Origin: Actinobacillus porcinus
Lineage (GTDB): Bacteria; Pseudomonadota; Gammaproteobacteria; Enterobacterales; Pasteurellaceae
Assembly: GCF_901764995.1 (NCBI RefSeq)
Contig: NZ_CABFKI010000002.1
Coordinates: 186,001-250,000, forward strand
DNA length: 64,000 nt
Direction: 5' to 3'
In this document: positions 1 to 7,560 of the stretch, piece by piece
Layout: every line of letters starts with the position of its first letter
Numbering within the stretch: position 1 is the first letter of the stretch
Position numbers and translations under genes: made by a program
Notes under the pieces: generated by a model
Told to the model about the DNA's origin: nothing
What the model saw: the letters and a program-made list of their open reading frames with translations, nothing else
Databases searched by the model: none

Positions 1-1
1 T

Positions 2-286
2 TTCGCGCGTATTTTGATGATGTCAGATAATGACGACGAAAAATTGCAGGGCGAAACCTTGTTAAAAGAAGTGATTCGCCAAGATCATAGTAATTTACAA
101 GCGTTGGGTTTATTGGCATTTTATTATTTTTCAAAAGAAGATTATAAGATGGCTGCGGTTACTTGGGCGATGATGTTGAAATTGATGCCTGAAGACGATA
201 GTAGACGTGAATTGATTGAGCGTTCTATCCGATCTGCAAGAGATGCTGTCGCGGAGCAGGATGACCGCCAAAGTTCTAGAAAATAA
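2..286 (+). CDS. Cytochrome c maturation TPR protein (CcmI/CcmH/NrfG type), 3' part
   Basis: The open frame enters from the left edge of the window (first full codon at base 2) and ends at 286, so only the C-terminal ~95 residues are visible. They match the TPR region of cytochrome c biogenesis proteins: a run beginning LQGETLLKEVIRQD, then NLQALGLLAFYYFSKEDY, then AAVTWAMMLKLMPED, which is the usual 'load/retain/elongate' TPR spacing. Family members present apocytochrome c to the haem ligation machinery in the periplasm. The visible ATGs near base 14 are internal and not the true start. A rho-independent terminator follows at about 305-345, so this is the last gene of its operon. The exact paralogue (ccm or nrf) cannot be decided from this fragment. 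Confidence 0.7.
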   Translation, partial: FARILMMSDNDDEKLQGETLLKEVIRQDHSNLQALGLLAFYYFSKEDYKMAAVTWAMMLKLMPEDDSRRELIERSIRSARDAVAEQDDRQSSRK

Positions 287-304
287 TTGGTAAAAAGTAA
301 CACT

Positions 305-345
305 GGGGGCTGTTTATTCAAAGATAAACAGACCCTGTTTTTTAT
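305..345 (+). terminator. Rho-independent terminator after the ccm-type gene
   Basis: An 8-bp perfect stem CTGTTTAT/ATAAACAG (310-317 and 324-331) with a 6-nt loop is followed a few bases later by a run of T (338-343). Confidence 0.6.
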
Positions 346-541
346 TATTATAAAATTGTTTAAAAAATGATATCATATTAAAGGTTATGGGTAATTTTAC
401 TTCAAGGGACTTGAAAAAAGCTCTATAGAATATGAATCCTATTTGGATTGATGTATTAACAGAACTTAATTTTTGTTTTTGTAATTCTGATAATTTTCCT
501 TTGGAATTGTATTGAGTCGTGACAACTTAGGGAGGGGAGGC

Positions 542-1123
542 ATGAAATTATTACAAACATCTTTAAGTACAGCCACATTTATGATGATAGTGTCAATGTT
601 GTCATTTGCCGAAATGAATATTCGTATCTCAGAAGATTCTACCACCGTAAATGGAGTAGAAACATCTTTAGACAGCATTTGGAATAATAAGAAGTCTACC
701 TCTTATACCGTCAATGGACAGGACGTTCAACTTAACGGTCGAAATAACCAAGCCATAAAGAAAAAGAACGACAATATTCAATTTGAAGTTTATGGATATG
801 GTGAAAATTATACTTCTCATTCCATTTATTCTTCAGGTGCCGGCGTTTGTCATGCTTTTGTTGGTGGTCGTGAAGTTGAGTTAAAAGATTCCAGTATTTA
901 TTATGTCAAAGATTCTAAAACCGGAGATTATTATGCCGCGATTGTGGGAGCTGACGTATCAAAAGGTGGCGCGAAAAATGTTCAATATGCACCAATTTTT
1001 AATATTAAAGATCCTAAATTGTTAGAACAAATCCGTAAACAGGAACAAAATGACGGCAAAAAAATCGTTGAGAAAAATATATCAGAACGTGGCGATTTCT
1101 TAGAAAACGTGATTTGTCGTTAA
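542..1123 (+). CDS. Secreted protein of unknown function
   Basis: I do not recognise this family. The frame is open from 512, but the ATG at 542 is the better start because a strong purine-rich ribosome binding site (GGGAGGGGAGG) lies just upstream, giving 193 residues. The N-terminus is a Sec signal peptide (MKLLQTSLSTATFMMIVSMLSFA, cleavage likely after residue 23). The mature part is polar, Asn/Lys/Ser rich and probably beta-rich, with only two Cys (in AGVCHAF and in VICR at the C-terminus) that could form one disulfide. It ends 28 bases before a small lipoprotein gene on the same strand, so the two probably form a two-gene envelope unit. Base composition is AT-rich compared with the housekeeping genes further on. 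Confidence 0.75.
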   Translation: MKLLQTSLSTATFMMIVSMLSFAEMNIRISEDSTTVNGVETSLDSIWNNKKSTSYTVNGQDVQLNGRNNQAIKKKNDNIQFEVYGYGENYTSHSIYSSGAGVCHAFVGGREVELKDSSIYYVKDSKTGDYYAAIVGADVSKGGAKNVQYAPIFNIKDPKLLEQIRKQEQNDGKKIVEKNISERGDFLENVICR

Positions 1124-1151
1124 GATGAAATAATAAATGAAAGAGAATGTT

Positions 1152-1445
1152 ATGCAACGAAAGATATTGATTGCTTTATTGAGTGTTTTAACCGCTTGTA
1201 CAACACCAAAAAATCAACCACAAGCACCATTAGATATGCAAGCGGTACAAGAATATAATGCAAAAGTTTATAGTGGAAATACCGTACCTTTAGCTGAGAG
1301 AATGAAATCCCCTAAACAAGTTGATAATCCGGTCAATCAAAGTGATAAGCAATCAAGTAAAAATCCAGTAACAAGGGTTAATCCGAACATCGCCGTGGGT
1401 GTAGGCTATGGTCATGGTTATTGCCATCATAGACATTGTTGGTAA
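1152..1445 (+). CDS. Small lipoprotein with a Gly/His-rich C-terminus
   Basis: The ATG at 1152 (GAAAGAGAAT upstream) gives 97 residues beginning MQRKILIALLSVLTACTTPK, a lipoprotein signal with lipobox LTAC and lipidation Cys at residue 16. An in-frame ATG at 1137 would only add five residues before the signal. The middle is Gln/Pro/Asn rich and probably disordered. The last 15 residues are GVGYGHGYCHHRHCW, with four His and two Cys, which suggests metal binding, although no named family is recognised. It lies directly downstream of the secreted protein gene and is followed by a strong hairpin terminator. Translation and lipidation are well supported; the function is unknown. Confidence 0.7.
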   Translation: MQRKILIALLSVLTACTTPKNQPQAPLDMQAVQEYNAKVYSGNTVPLAERMKSPKQVDNPVNQSDKQSSKNPVTRVNPNIAVGVGYGHGYCHHRHCW

Positions 1446-1521
1446 TTTCGTTTTATACTTCCTGATATAGAAATTGTTCTTTCTATGAAAATAGAACTGT
1501 ATAAGTTGCAAATATCACTTG

Positions 1522-1559
1522 AAATCCCTATTGAAATTTTACTTCAATAGGGATTTTTT
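1522..1559 (+). terminator. Strong hairpin terminator, repeated at 11415
   Basis: A 14-bp perfect stem AAATCCCTATTGAA/TTCAATAGGGATTT (1522-1535 and 1543-1556) ends in a T run. It terminates the secreted protein/lipoprotein pair. Nearly the same hairpin occurs at 11415-11452. Confidence 0.8.
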
Positions 1560-1622
1560 CATATTCTAAAAACATTTAATCTTTACCTAAAAAACATCAT
1601 ATCCCTAACCTAGAATTCACGT

Positions 1623-1712
1623 TTGGATTTGACGAAAATTAAGCAAACCTTTAACATTGAACCAAGTGATTGGCAAAAAGCCTTAAAGAATATTAAGGCG
1701 TATCAAAGTTAA
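1623..1712 (+). pseudogene. Short open frame or gene remnant before the Uma2 gene
   Basis: An in-frame stretch (TTG at 1623 or 1629, stop 1710-1712) reads TKIKQTFNIEPSDWQKALKN and then IKAYQS. The amino acid pattern looks protein-coding rather than random, but there is no ATG. It sits 15 bases before the Uma2 start and could be translated with it from a TTG start. It may be the tail of a lost gene. I do not recognise the family. Confidence 0.35.
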
Positions 1713-1727
1713 ATAGAAGGAGGCGAT

Positions 1728-2324
1728 ATGAGCTTAATTCCGATGAATGAAATTACTCGCTTAGACCAACTAGATCCAGATGGCAGTTACAGTTATAAAG
1801 ATTATTTACTTTGGAAATTGAAAGAGCGTGTAGAAATTATCAAAGGTAAGATTATGGCAATGTCGCCTGCGCCAAATCGTCTGCATCAACGGATTTCGAT
1901 GAAATTAACGAAAGCATTTCTTGATGTTTTTTCCGGTCAGCAGTGTGAATTATATGTAGCCCCTTTTGATGTACGTTTTCCCGATGAAAACGGCAACGTG
2001 AGAACGGTCGTGCAGCCTGATTTATGTGTGATTTGCGATCCTAATAAGTTAGATGAACGAGGTTGTCTTGGTGCACCGGATTTGGTAGTGGAAATTCTTT
2101 CGCCGGGGAATTCCAAACGAGAAATGAAAGATAAATATGAGCTTTATCAAGAATATGGTGTGAGCGAATATTGGGTAGTTCGCCCTGAAGAGCGCAATAT
2201 TCATATATATGTGCTTGAAAATGGGCGATATATTGGTATTGCGCCGGTGGTGGAAGATGATGTGATTACTTCGGTTAGATTCCCGAATTTAAGTTTTTCT
2301 ACGTCAGGTTTATACGATTTGTAA
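1728..2324 (+). CDS. Uma2 family putative endonuclease (DUF820)
   Basis: This 198-residue protein belongs to the Uma2/DUF820 family, restriction-endonuclease-fold (PD-(D/E)XK) proteins common in cyanobacteria and scattered elsewhere. Family signatures are visible: an N-terminal VEIIKGKIMAMSPAP block, then QPDLCVICDPNKL, and the catalytic-type block APDLVVEILSPGNSKREMK (Asp and Glu flanking a Val-Val, about residues 117-135), followed by KYELYQEYGVSEYWVV. The start has a good site (GAAGGAGG, 7 bases away). Cellular role is not established for this family. A 5'-truncated DUF6429 remnant follows immediately, so this looks like an accessory, horizontally acquired patch between the lipoprotein gene and rffG. 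Confidence 0.8.
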   Translation: MSLIPMNEITRLDQLDPDGSYSYKDYLLWKLKERVEIIKGKIMAMSPAPNRLHQRISMKLTKAFLDVFSGQQCELYVAPFDVRFPDENGNVRTVVQPDLCVICDPNKLDERGCLGAPDLVVEILSPGNSKREMKDKYELYQEYGVSEYWVVRPEERNIHIYVLENGRYIGIAPVVEDDVITSVRFPNLSFSTSGLYDL

Positions 2325-2328
2325 GATA

Positions 2329-2505
2329 GGTAATGGACGATTTTGGAAAAACTATGATTTTGGGCTATTAGATAGCTTGTATGAAAAAGGATATATTACT
2401 AACCCCGTCAATAAAAATAAATCCTGTTATTTAACGCCTGAAGGTTTGGAAAGAGCAAAAAAATTAGCCGAAGAAATGTTTGGGCAAGAGAAAACAGATA
2501 AATAA
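2329..2505 (+). pseudogene. DUF6429-like gene remnant (5' end missing)
   Basis: Directly after the Uma2 stop, one frame reads GNGRFWKNYDFGLLDSLYEK, then GYITNPVNKNKSCYLTPEGL, and ends at 2505. This matches the C-terminal two thirds of DUF6429 proteins (pattern: Trp-Lys-x-Phe/Tyr-Asp ... Leu-x-Glu-Lys-Gly-Tyr-Ile ... Lys-Ser-x-x-Leu-Thr-x-Glu-Gly). No ATG, GTG or TTG start in frame precedes the conserved part, and the first ~25 residues are absent. I call it a remnant left when the Uma2 gene and this gene were joined. A functional short protein from a non-standard start cannot be excluded. Confidence 0.55.
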
Positions 2506-2552
2506 ATTATCTTTTATATGCCATTGAATAATCTAGCAAATCGTAAATTTAA

Positions 2553-3623
2553 ATGATGACAAAAAAAATTTTAGTAACAGGCGGAGCGGGCTTTATTGGC
2601 TCTGCAGTCGTTCGCCATATTATTAACGACACTCAAGATTCGGTGATTAACGTAGATAAATTAACCTATGCAGGTAATTTAGAATCACTCGAAGCGGTTG
2701 AAAATAATCCACGTTATGCTTTTGAGCAAGTGGATATTTGCGATAAAGCCGCATTAGAACGTGTTTTTGCGCAACATCAACCTGACGCTGTGATGCACCT
2801 TGCGGCAGAAAGCCACGTGGATCGTTCTATTGACGGGCCGGCTGCATTTATTGAAACCAATATCGTTGGTACTTACACGTTATTAGAAGTGGCTCGTAGC
2901 TATTGGAATAACTTGCCTGAAGAACGGAAATCTGCTTTCCGTTTCCACCATATTTCAACCGATGAGGTTTATGGGGATTTGGAAGGCACTGACGATCTCT
3001 TTACTGAAACAACGCCTTATGCGCCTTCGAGCCCTTATTCAGCGTCAAAAGCCTCCAGCGATCACTTAGTGCGCGCTTGGTTGCGCACCTACGGCTTACC
3101 GACCATTGTAACTAACTGCTCAAATAACTATGGCCCGTACCATTTCCCTGAAAAATTGATTCCATTGATGATTTTAAATGCGTTGGAAGGTAAAAAGTTA
3201 CCAGTGTACGGCAACGGTATGCAAATTCGTGATTGGTTATTTGTGGAAGATCACGCTCGTGCGCTATATAAAGTTGTAATGGAAGGCGTGGTGGGCGAAA
3301 CCTACAATATCGGCGGACATAATGAGAAAGCCAATATCGAAGTGGTTCGTACAATTTGTGGCTTATTGGAAGAACTTGTTCCGAATAAACCGGCTGGCGT
3401 GGCGAAATATGAAGATTTAATCACTTATGTAACTGACCGCCCAGGGCACGATGTGCGTTATGCGATTGATGCCACCAAAATTGGTAAGGAATTAGGCTGG
3501 AAACCACGAGAAACTTTTGAAACCGGTATTCGTAAAACCGTGGAATGGTACTTAAATAACAAAAAATGGTGGAGCCGTGTATTAGATGGTTCTTATAATT
3601 TAGAACGTTTGGGGATTAAATAA
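2553..3623 (+). CDS. rffG: dTDP-glucose 4,6-dehydratase
   Basis: Converts dTDP-glucose to dTDP-4-keto-6-deoxyglucose, the branch point for deoxy sugars of surface polysaccharides; cytoplasmic, NAD-dependent extended SDR. The 355-356 residue length is typical. Visible motifs are the NAD-binding GGAGFIGSA near residue 10, SHVDRS, the STDEVYGDL catalytic block (Asp-Glu) near residue 135, and the YSASK Tyr/Lys pair near residue 160. Two adjacent ATGs (2553, 2556) are possible starts; no strong ribosome binding site separates them. It stands alone with no other dTDP-sugar genes nearby, so the end product cannot be read from context. The name rfbB would be equally valid. Confidence 0.93.
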   Translation: MMTKKILVTGGAGFIGSAVVRHIINDTQDSVINVDKLTYAGNLESLEAVENNPRYAFEQVDICDKAALERVFAQHQPDAVMHLAAESHVDRSIDGPAAFIETNIVGTYTLLEVARSYWNNLPEERKSAFRFHHISTDEVYGDLEGTDDLFTETTPYAPSSPYSASKASSDHLVRAWLRTYGLPTIVTNCSNNYGPYHFPEKLIPLMILNALEGKKLPVYGNGMQIRDWLFVEDHARALYKVVMEGVVGETYNIGGHNEKANIEVVRTICGLLEELVPNKPAGVAKYEDLITYVTDRPGHDVRYAIDATKIGKELGWKPRETFETGIRKTVEWYLNNKKWWSRVLDGSYNLERLGIK

Positions 3624-3726
3624 ATGTGTTAATCCATAGAGATAATTGATTGGCAAAATTATCTTTCTTGTAAAAGTGCGGTGGGATTTTAGAAAATTTC
3701 TCTCTACTCCCACCAATTACAAATCA

Positions 3727-4092
3727 CTATTTTCCCCGACTTTGCAAAATTTTCCCTAGATTTTCTTCCAACCAATCCACTAAATTCGCAAGGCGACTGC
3801 CAGCTTCTTTGCCATAATCCGTCAGCGAATATTCAACATGTGGCGGTACGGTGTTGTAGGATTTACGATTGAGCATACCATCTTGTTCCAACTGTTGGAG
3901 CGTTTGGGTCAGCATGCGTTCACTCACACCGTCAATCTCACGGCGGATTTCGCTAAACCGTTTTGTGCCTTTCATCAACACAATCATCACCAACACACCC
4001 CAGCGGTTAGTGAGATGTTGCAAAATCTGTCTGGAAGGGCATTGAGCGGATAATACATAGCCCCGTTCTATTGAATTTGAAAATTTTTCCAT
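3727..4092 (-). CDS. HxlR family transcriptional regulator
   Basis: A 121-residue winged-helix regulator of the HxlR/MarR-like type. The family core is clear: CPSRQILQHLTNRWGVLVM, LMKGTKRFSEIRREIDGVSE, RMLTQTLQQLEQDGMLNRK and the wing SYNTVPPHVEYSLTDYG. HxlR proteins often respond to electrophiles or redox stress, often through one conserved N-terminal Cys, and a Cys is present here in SAQCPS. The ATG at 4092 is preferred because AAGGAA sits 7 bases upstream; the frame can extend to a TTG at 4113. The gene is divergent from an NAD(P)-binding oxidoreductase, with an 18-bp palindrome between them, so it probably represses both. Confidence 0.85.
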   Translation of the reverse strand: MEKFSNSIERGYVLSAQCPSRQILQHLTNRWGVLVMIVLMKGTKRFSEIRREIDGVSERMLTQTLQQLEQDGMLNRKSYNTVPPHVEYSLTDYGKEAGSRLANLVDWLEENLGKILQSRGK

Positions 4093-4134
4093 TTTTATTT
4101 CCTTGTATTTCAATCAGTTAAAAATTATTTTCAA

Positions 4135-4152
4135 ACTTACAAATTTGTAAGT
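4135..4152. promoter_or_regulatory. Probable HxlR operator palindrome
   Basis: A perfect 18-bp palindrome ACTTACAAATTTGTAAGT lies in the intergenic region between the divergent HxlR regulator and its neighbour. A second, partial copy (AAAGTAAGTTTG) follows at about 4160-4172. HxlR-type operators characteristically contain ACTTAC/GTAAGT-like arms. Binding itself is inferred. Confidence 0.6.
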
Positions 4153-4236
4153 ACTTCACAAAAGTAAGTTTGGATCTATAATACGCCACATCAGCCAGTT
4201 TGGCAAATTTAATCAACTTAATCAGAGGTAAACAAA

Positions 4237-4896
4237 ATGAAAAAAATCGCAGTAATTGGTGCAACAGGTTATGTCGGTAGTGCAGTGGTAGCGGAGTTGG
4301 CGAGCCGTGGTCATCAAGTAACGGCATTTGCTCGTAATACTGATAAAGTAGCAAAAGCGGACAACGTGCAAGCGGTCAGTTTTGATGTCAATGCTGCAGA
4401 TTTTGCCGAGCAGTTAAAAGGTTTTGATGCGGTAGTGAGTGCGTTTAACCCAGGTTGGGCAAATCCAAATATCGTCGAAGATTTTACCCGTGGGGCAAAT
4501 GCGATTACCGAAGCAGCAAAAGCAGCGCAAGTGCCGTATTTATTAATTGTGGGCGGTGCGGGCAGTTTGTATGTCGTGCCAAACGTACAACTGATTGACA
4601 CAGATGCTTTTCCGAAAGAGATTTTTGCAGGGGCAAATGCCGCTCGTAATTTACTTAACGACTTGCGTGACCGCCGTGATGTAAACTGGGCATTTATCTC
4701 GCCGCCAGCCTTATTAGGTGCAGACGCAGGTTTCAGCGAAGAGCGCACAGGCGAATACCGTTTAGGTAGCGAAGATTTGTTGATGAACGGCGAAGCCCCA
4801 GCAGGCATCAGCGTTGCAGACTTAGCGATTGCGATTGCAGACGATGCAGAAAAACAAGCTCACTTGTTTAAACGCTTTACCGTGGCGAGCAAGTAA
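4237..4896 (+). CDS. NAD(P)-dependent oxidoreductase, atypical SDR (NmrA/YwnB-like)
   Basis: This 219-residue Rossmann protein begins MKKIAVIGATGYVGSAVVAE, the GxxGxxG dinucleotide site of atypical short-chain dehydrogenases, followed by TAFARN, where NADP-type members bind the phosphate. Unlike rffG it lacks a convincing YxxxK motif, which is common in this NAD(P)-binding/quinone-reductase-like group. It starts after a good site (AGAGGT) and is divergent from the HxlR gene, an arrangement typical of electrophile- or quinone-stress modules. The substrate cannot be inferred. Transcription probably ends at the USS hairpin at 4906-4971. Confidence 0.82.
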   Translation: MKKIAVIGATGYVGSAVVAELASRGHQVTAFARNTDKVAKADNVQAVSFDVNAADFAEQLKGFDAVVSAFNPGWANPNIVEDFTRGANAITEAAKAAQVPYLLIVGGAGSLYVVPNVQLIDTDAFPKEIFAGANAARNLLNDLRDRRDVNWAFISPPALLGADAGFSEERTGEYRLGSEDLLMNGEAPAGISVADLAIAIADDAEKQAHLFKRFTVASK

Positions 4897-4905
4897 TTTA
4901 ATGTG

Positions 4906-4971
4906 AAAAGTGCGGTGGGATTTTGGAAAGATTTTGCAATTTGCAAAGTTTATCTTAAATCCCACCGCTTG
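4906..4971. terminator. Uptake-signal-containing bidirectional terminator
   Basis: Arms AGTGCGGTGGGATTT and AAATCCCACCGCTT are inverted complements separated by about 35 bases. The left arm carries a perfect uptake signal core. It lies between two convergent genes. Confidence 0.6.
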
Positions 4972-4972
4972 T

Positions 4973-5590
4973 TTATTTACTCTCTTTCAATTCCCCCAAT
5001 GCCCGAAGAATAATCTCTTTTGCCGCTTGTAAGGCTAAAAATGCCAAGATAAAGGCGACAACTAAATCAGGGAATTTGGACTGGGTAAAATAGACCGCAA
5101 CACCAGCCAACACAACGGCGATATTGCCGATGGCGTCATTTCTTGAGCAAAGCCACACGCTGCGCATATTGCTGTCGCCATCACGGAAGTGGTAAAGCAC
5201 CCATAATGCAGCGAGATTGGCGAAAAGGGCGAGTACGCCGACAATGCTCATTTCGCTATGGTTTGGAAGATCGCCGTAGAACCAGCGATATAAGGTCGTA
5301 ATTAAAATAAACAGCCCGAAACCGCCCATCGTTGCACCTTTGATTAAAGAGGCTTTGGCTCGGTAACTTAAAGCCATTGGCAACACGATCAGGCTAATCA
5401 CATAATTGGCACTATCGCCTAAAAAATCGAGACTGTCGGAAAGCAATGATACCGACCCCGATTTTACCCCCATCACAATTTCAACCATAAACATCGTGAA
5501 ATTTATCGCCAAAGCGATCCATAAGGCTCGGCGGTATTGCGGAGAACGGTGGGCGCTGTGCGAGCCACAGCAAGAACTTGAACAACTCAT
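4973..5590 (-). CDS. Short cation diffusion facilitator (heavy-metal efflux)
   Basis: A 205-residue inner-membrane protein of the CDF superfamily, predicted to export divalent metals such as Zn or Cd. CDF sites are visible: SLLSDSLDFLGDSANY in TM2 (Asp-x-x-x-Asp) and NDAIGNIAVV in TM5, with about six hydrophobic segments. The N-terminus CSSSCCGSHSAH is Cys/His rich, a likely metal-sensing or delivery patch. It is about 100 residues shorter than CzcD/ZitB because the C-terminal cytoplasmic dimerisation domain is absent; such short CDFs exist as a distinct subgroup. The divergent MerR gene and the MerR-type promoter at 5627-5657 point at its start, so metal-induced expression is very likely. 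Confidence 0.85.
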   Translation of the reverse strand: MSCSSSCCGSHSAHRSPQYRRALWIALAINFTMFMVEIVMGVKSGSVSLLSDSLDFLGDSANYVISLIVLPMALSYRAKASLIKGATMGGFGLFILITTLYRWFYGDLPNHSEMSIVGVLALFANLAALWVLYHFRDGDSNMRSVWLCSRNDAIGNIAVVLAGVAVYFTQSKFPDLVVAFILAFLALQAAKEIILRALGELKESK

Positions 5591-5626
5591 TTTCTTTTCC
5601 TTGTGTTTAAATTTAACTTACGACAC

Positions 5627-5657
5627 AATATAAACTCCGTAGTTATTACAGGGTCAA
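5627..5657 (-). promoter_or_regulatory. MerR-type promoter/operator for the CDF gene
   Basis: Read on the minus strand: -35 TTGACC (5652-5657), a 19-bp spacer with a CTGTAATAACTACGGAG dyad-like element, and -10 TATATT (5627-5632). The overlong 19-bp spacer with a dyad ending in CGGAG is the hallmark of promoters activated by DNA-twisting MerR proteins (ZntR/CadR type). Confidence 0.8.
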
Positions 5658-5662
5658 GCGAA

Positions 5663-6064
5663 ATGGGCAGATTTTTTAAAATAAGTGAATTGAGCAAAGC
5701 AAGCGGTGTGAATTTAGAAACAATCCGCTATTACGAAAAGCTGGGCCTGATTGATGCCGCCACACGGCAGGCGAACGGTTATCGCCTTTTTAGTGAAAAG
5801 CAGCTCAACCAACTGAGTTTTATTAAGAGCTGCCGAATGATTGGTTTTAGTTTAGAAGAAATCAAACAACTGCTAGAGATCCAAGCCAACCCGCACAACC
5901 GCTGCGAAGTGGCGGATAAACTCACTCGCCAGCATTTAATCCAAATTGAACAACAAATCGCCCAACTTAACCAAATCAAAGCAATGCTCGAACCCTTCAT
6001 TGAGTGCCAAGCGGAAGACGTAGAGCATTGCCAAATTATTAAGGGGATTAAGGCGTTGGAGTAG
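5663..6064 (+). CDS. MerR family metal-responsive regulator (ZntR/CadR-like)
   Basis: A 133-residue regulator from the ATG at 5663; the frame is open from 5603, but the winged helix starts at MGRFFKISELSKASGVNLET. The MerR signature RYYEKLGLI and RLFSEKQLNQLSFI follow, then the dimerisation helix. Three Cys in the metal-sensing positions are visible: one in NRCEVADK (about residue 79) and two in the C-terminal loop (ECQAEDVEHCQI), as in Zn/Cd/Pb sensors. It lies back to back with a CDF efflux gene over a 19-bp-spacer promoter. The inducing metal is inferred, not read. Confidence 0.88.
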   Translation: MGRFFKISELSKASGVNLETIRYYEKLGLIDAATRQANGYRLFSEKQLNQLSFIKSCRMIGFSLEEIKQLLEIQANPHNRCEVADKLTRQHLIQIEQQIAQLNQIKAMLEPFIECQAEDVEHCQIIKGIKALE

Positions 6065-6083
6065 AATGTCTTATTTCAATTTT

Positions 6084-6153
6084 AAAAAAAGAGCGGTGGG
6101 ATTTTTTGAAGATTTTGCAAATTGCAAAGTTTGCCCCAAATCCCACCGCTTGT
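6084..6153. terminator. Uptake-signal-like bidirectional terminator
   Basis: Arms GAGCGGTGGGATTT and AAATCCCACCGCTT are inverted complements around a T- and A-rich loop, very similar to the element at 4906-4971. It separates the convergent merR-type gene and the hypothetical gene at 6161. Confidence 0.55.
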
Positions 6154-6160
6154 AATCGGC

Positions 6161-6619
6161 TTATTCACATCTTAGCCATTCAATATGCCAATGGTGCATA
6201 ATTTCACGAATTAGGGTTAAATAAACCGCAAAATCGACACTTTCGGGCAAACCTTCAGCTTTGGCTGGATAGCCGTTGATGACCCGAGAAAAACGGGTAA
6301 AAAGCTGTTCGATTTGTTCTTGTGAAATGACTATGGCATTCTCTTTTGATTGACCAAATCCTAAGCGGGCAATTTCGGCTAATGCAGGAATATCTGAAAC
6401 AATAGTTAAATTCTGCATTGGCTTAAACATTTCACTGTATTTTTCCAATTCATTTTCAATAACTAAAATTAACGCTTCAATTTCTTCTTTTGTTGCTGGA
6501 GTGTGCTGAATATCGGCTGCTAATTTTTCTCGAGCAAGATTTAAAGCCAAATTCTGTTCATTCAATGTAACGGAAAATAACCCTGATTGTTCTTGTAAAT
6601 GTATAAATTGTGTATTCAT
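6161..6619 (-). CDS. Hypothetical protein
   Basis: I do not recognise this 152-residue cytoplasmic protein. It has no signal peptide or membrane segment. The N-terminal half is helical and acidic (KEEIEALILVIENELEKYSE), the middle contains AEIARLGFGQSKENAIVISQ, and it ends in a His/Trp-rich segment (MHHWHIEWLRCE). Codon use fits its neighbours and it has its own spacing from the divergent ygiD, so it is probably a real gene. The short Shine-Dalgarno-like AAAGGGGTG before the start at 6619 supports the chosen ATG. Confidence 0.6.
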   Translation of the reverse strand: MNTQFIHLQEQSGLFSVTLNEQNLALNLAREKLAADIQHTPATKEEIEALILVIENELEKYSEMFKPMQNLTIVSDIPALAEIARLGFGQSKENAIVISQEQIEQLFTRFSRVINGYPAKAEGLPESVDFAVYLTLIREIMHHWHIEWLRCE

Positions 6620-6768
6620 CTTTCACCCCTTTGTTGTTTTGATTATTTCTTTAATATGAAAGATAGGCAAATTATACAACTGAATTCTCTCTTTAGTTTT
6701 ACTAAATTCTCTTTGGCTCAAAATCGGTTTATTCTTTTTGTACATTAAATCGGAAAGGAGTAAAAACA

Positions 6769-7560
6769 ATGAAAAAAATGCCCGCACTTTTTGTCGGACA
6801 CGGCAATCCGATGAATGCGTTAGATCCGCAAAATATCTTTAATCAAGGTTTTCAACAAATCACAGCAACCTTTGAGAAACCGAAGCTGATTTTATGTATT
6901 TCTGCCCATTGGTACAGTGCAAAATTGCAAGTGATGGGGGCGGAAAATCCGCCGATGATTTACGATTTTTACGGCTTTCCGCCGGAATTAAGCGAGATTG
7001 TTTACCCGGCAAAAGGCGATCCTGAATTTGCTCGACACATTCAAGGGTTACTTGCACCGGAACAAGTGGAAATCAACCCAACTCGAGGCTTCGATCACGG
7101 GGCGTGGGCAGTGTTGAAATATCTCTACCCGGAGGCAGATATTCCCGTGGTTCAGCTCAGTTTGGATCGTACCAAATCCCCACAGTGGCATTATGAATTG
7201 GCGAAAAAATTACGTCCATTGCGTGAACAAGGTGTGTTGATTTTGGGTAGCGGCGACATTGTGCATAACTTAAGGGCGATCAGCTGGGAACATATTGATC
7301 AAGTGGGCGCAGGCTACGACTGGGCGTATCAGTTCAGAGATGAAATTAATCAGGCAATGCGTGAACATAACGATGATGCATTAGTCAATTTTGAACAGTT
7401 CGGCGAAAGTGCAACTCTTTCCGTCCCAACGCCTGATCATTATTTACCGCTGCTTTACGTGATGGCACAACGTGATGAAAATGATGAGATTACATTGTTT
7501 AATGATGAACTGATCGCAGGCTCGCTCAGTATGACATCGGTGTTGGTTAGGGAAAAATAG
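6769..7560 (+). CDS. ygiD: 4,5-DOPA dioxygenase extradiol-like protein (YgiD)
   Basis: A 263-residue member of the LigB/DODA extradiol dioxygenase family, full length. Metal-site motifs are visible: LFVGHGNPMNAL near residue 10 (first His), CISAHWYS near residue 45 (second His), GFDHGAWAVLKYLYP near residue 106, and PTPDHYLPLLY near residue 223 (further His). Escherichia coli YgiD opens the ring of L-DOPA in vitro; the physiological substrate is unclear. The ribosome binding site GGAAAGGAG is strong. Its 3' end is directly overrun on the opposite strand by a truncated paiB, marking the left edge of an eroded tract. Confidence 0.88.
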   Translation: MKKMPALFVGHGNPMNALDPQNIFNQGFQQITATFEKPKLILCISAHWYSAKLQVMGAENPPMIYDFYGFPPELSEIVYPAKGDPEFARHIQGLLAPEQVEINPTRGFDHGAWAVLKYLYPEADIPVVQLSLDRTKSPQWHYELAKKLRPLREQGVLILGSGDIVHNLRAISWEHIDQVGAGYDWAYQFRDEINQAMREHNDDALVNFEQFGESATLSVPTPDHYLPLLYVMAQRDENDEITLFNDELIAGSLSMTSVLVREK

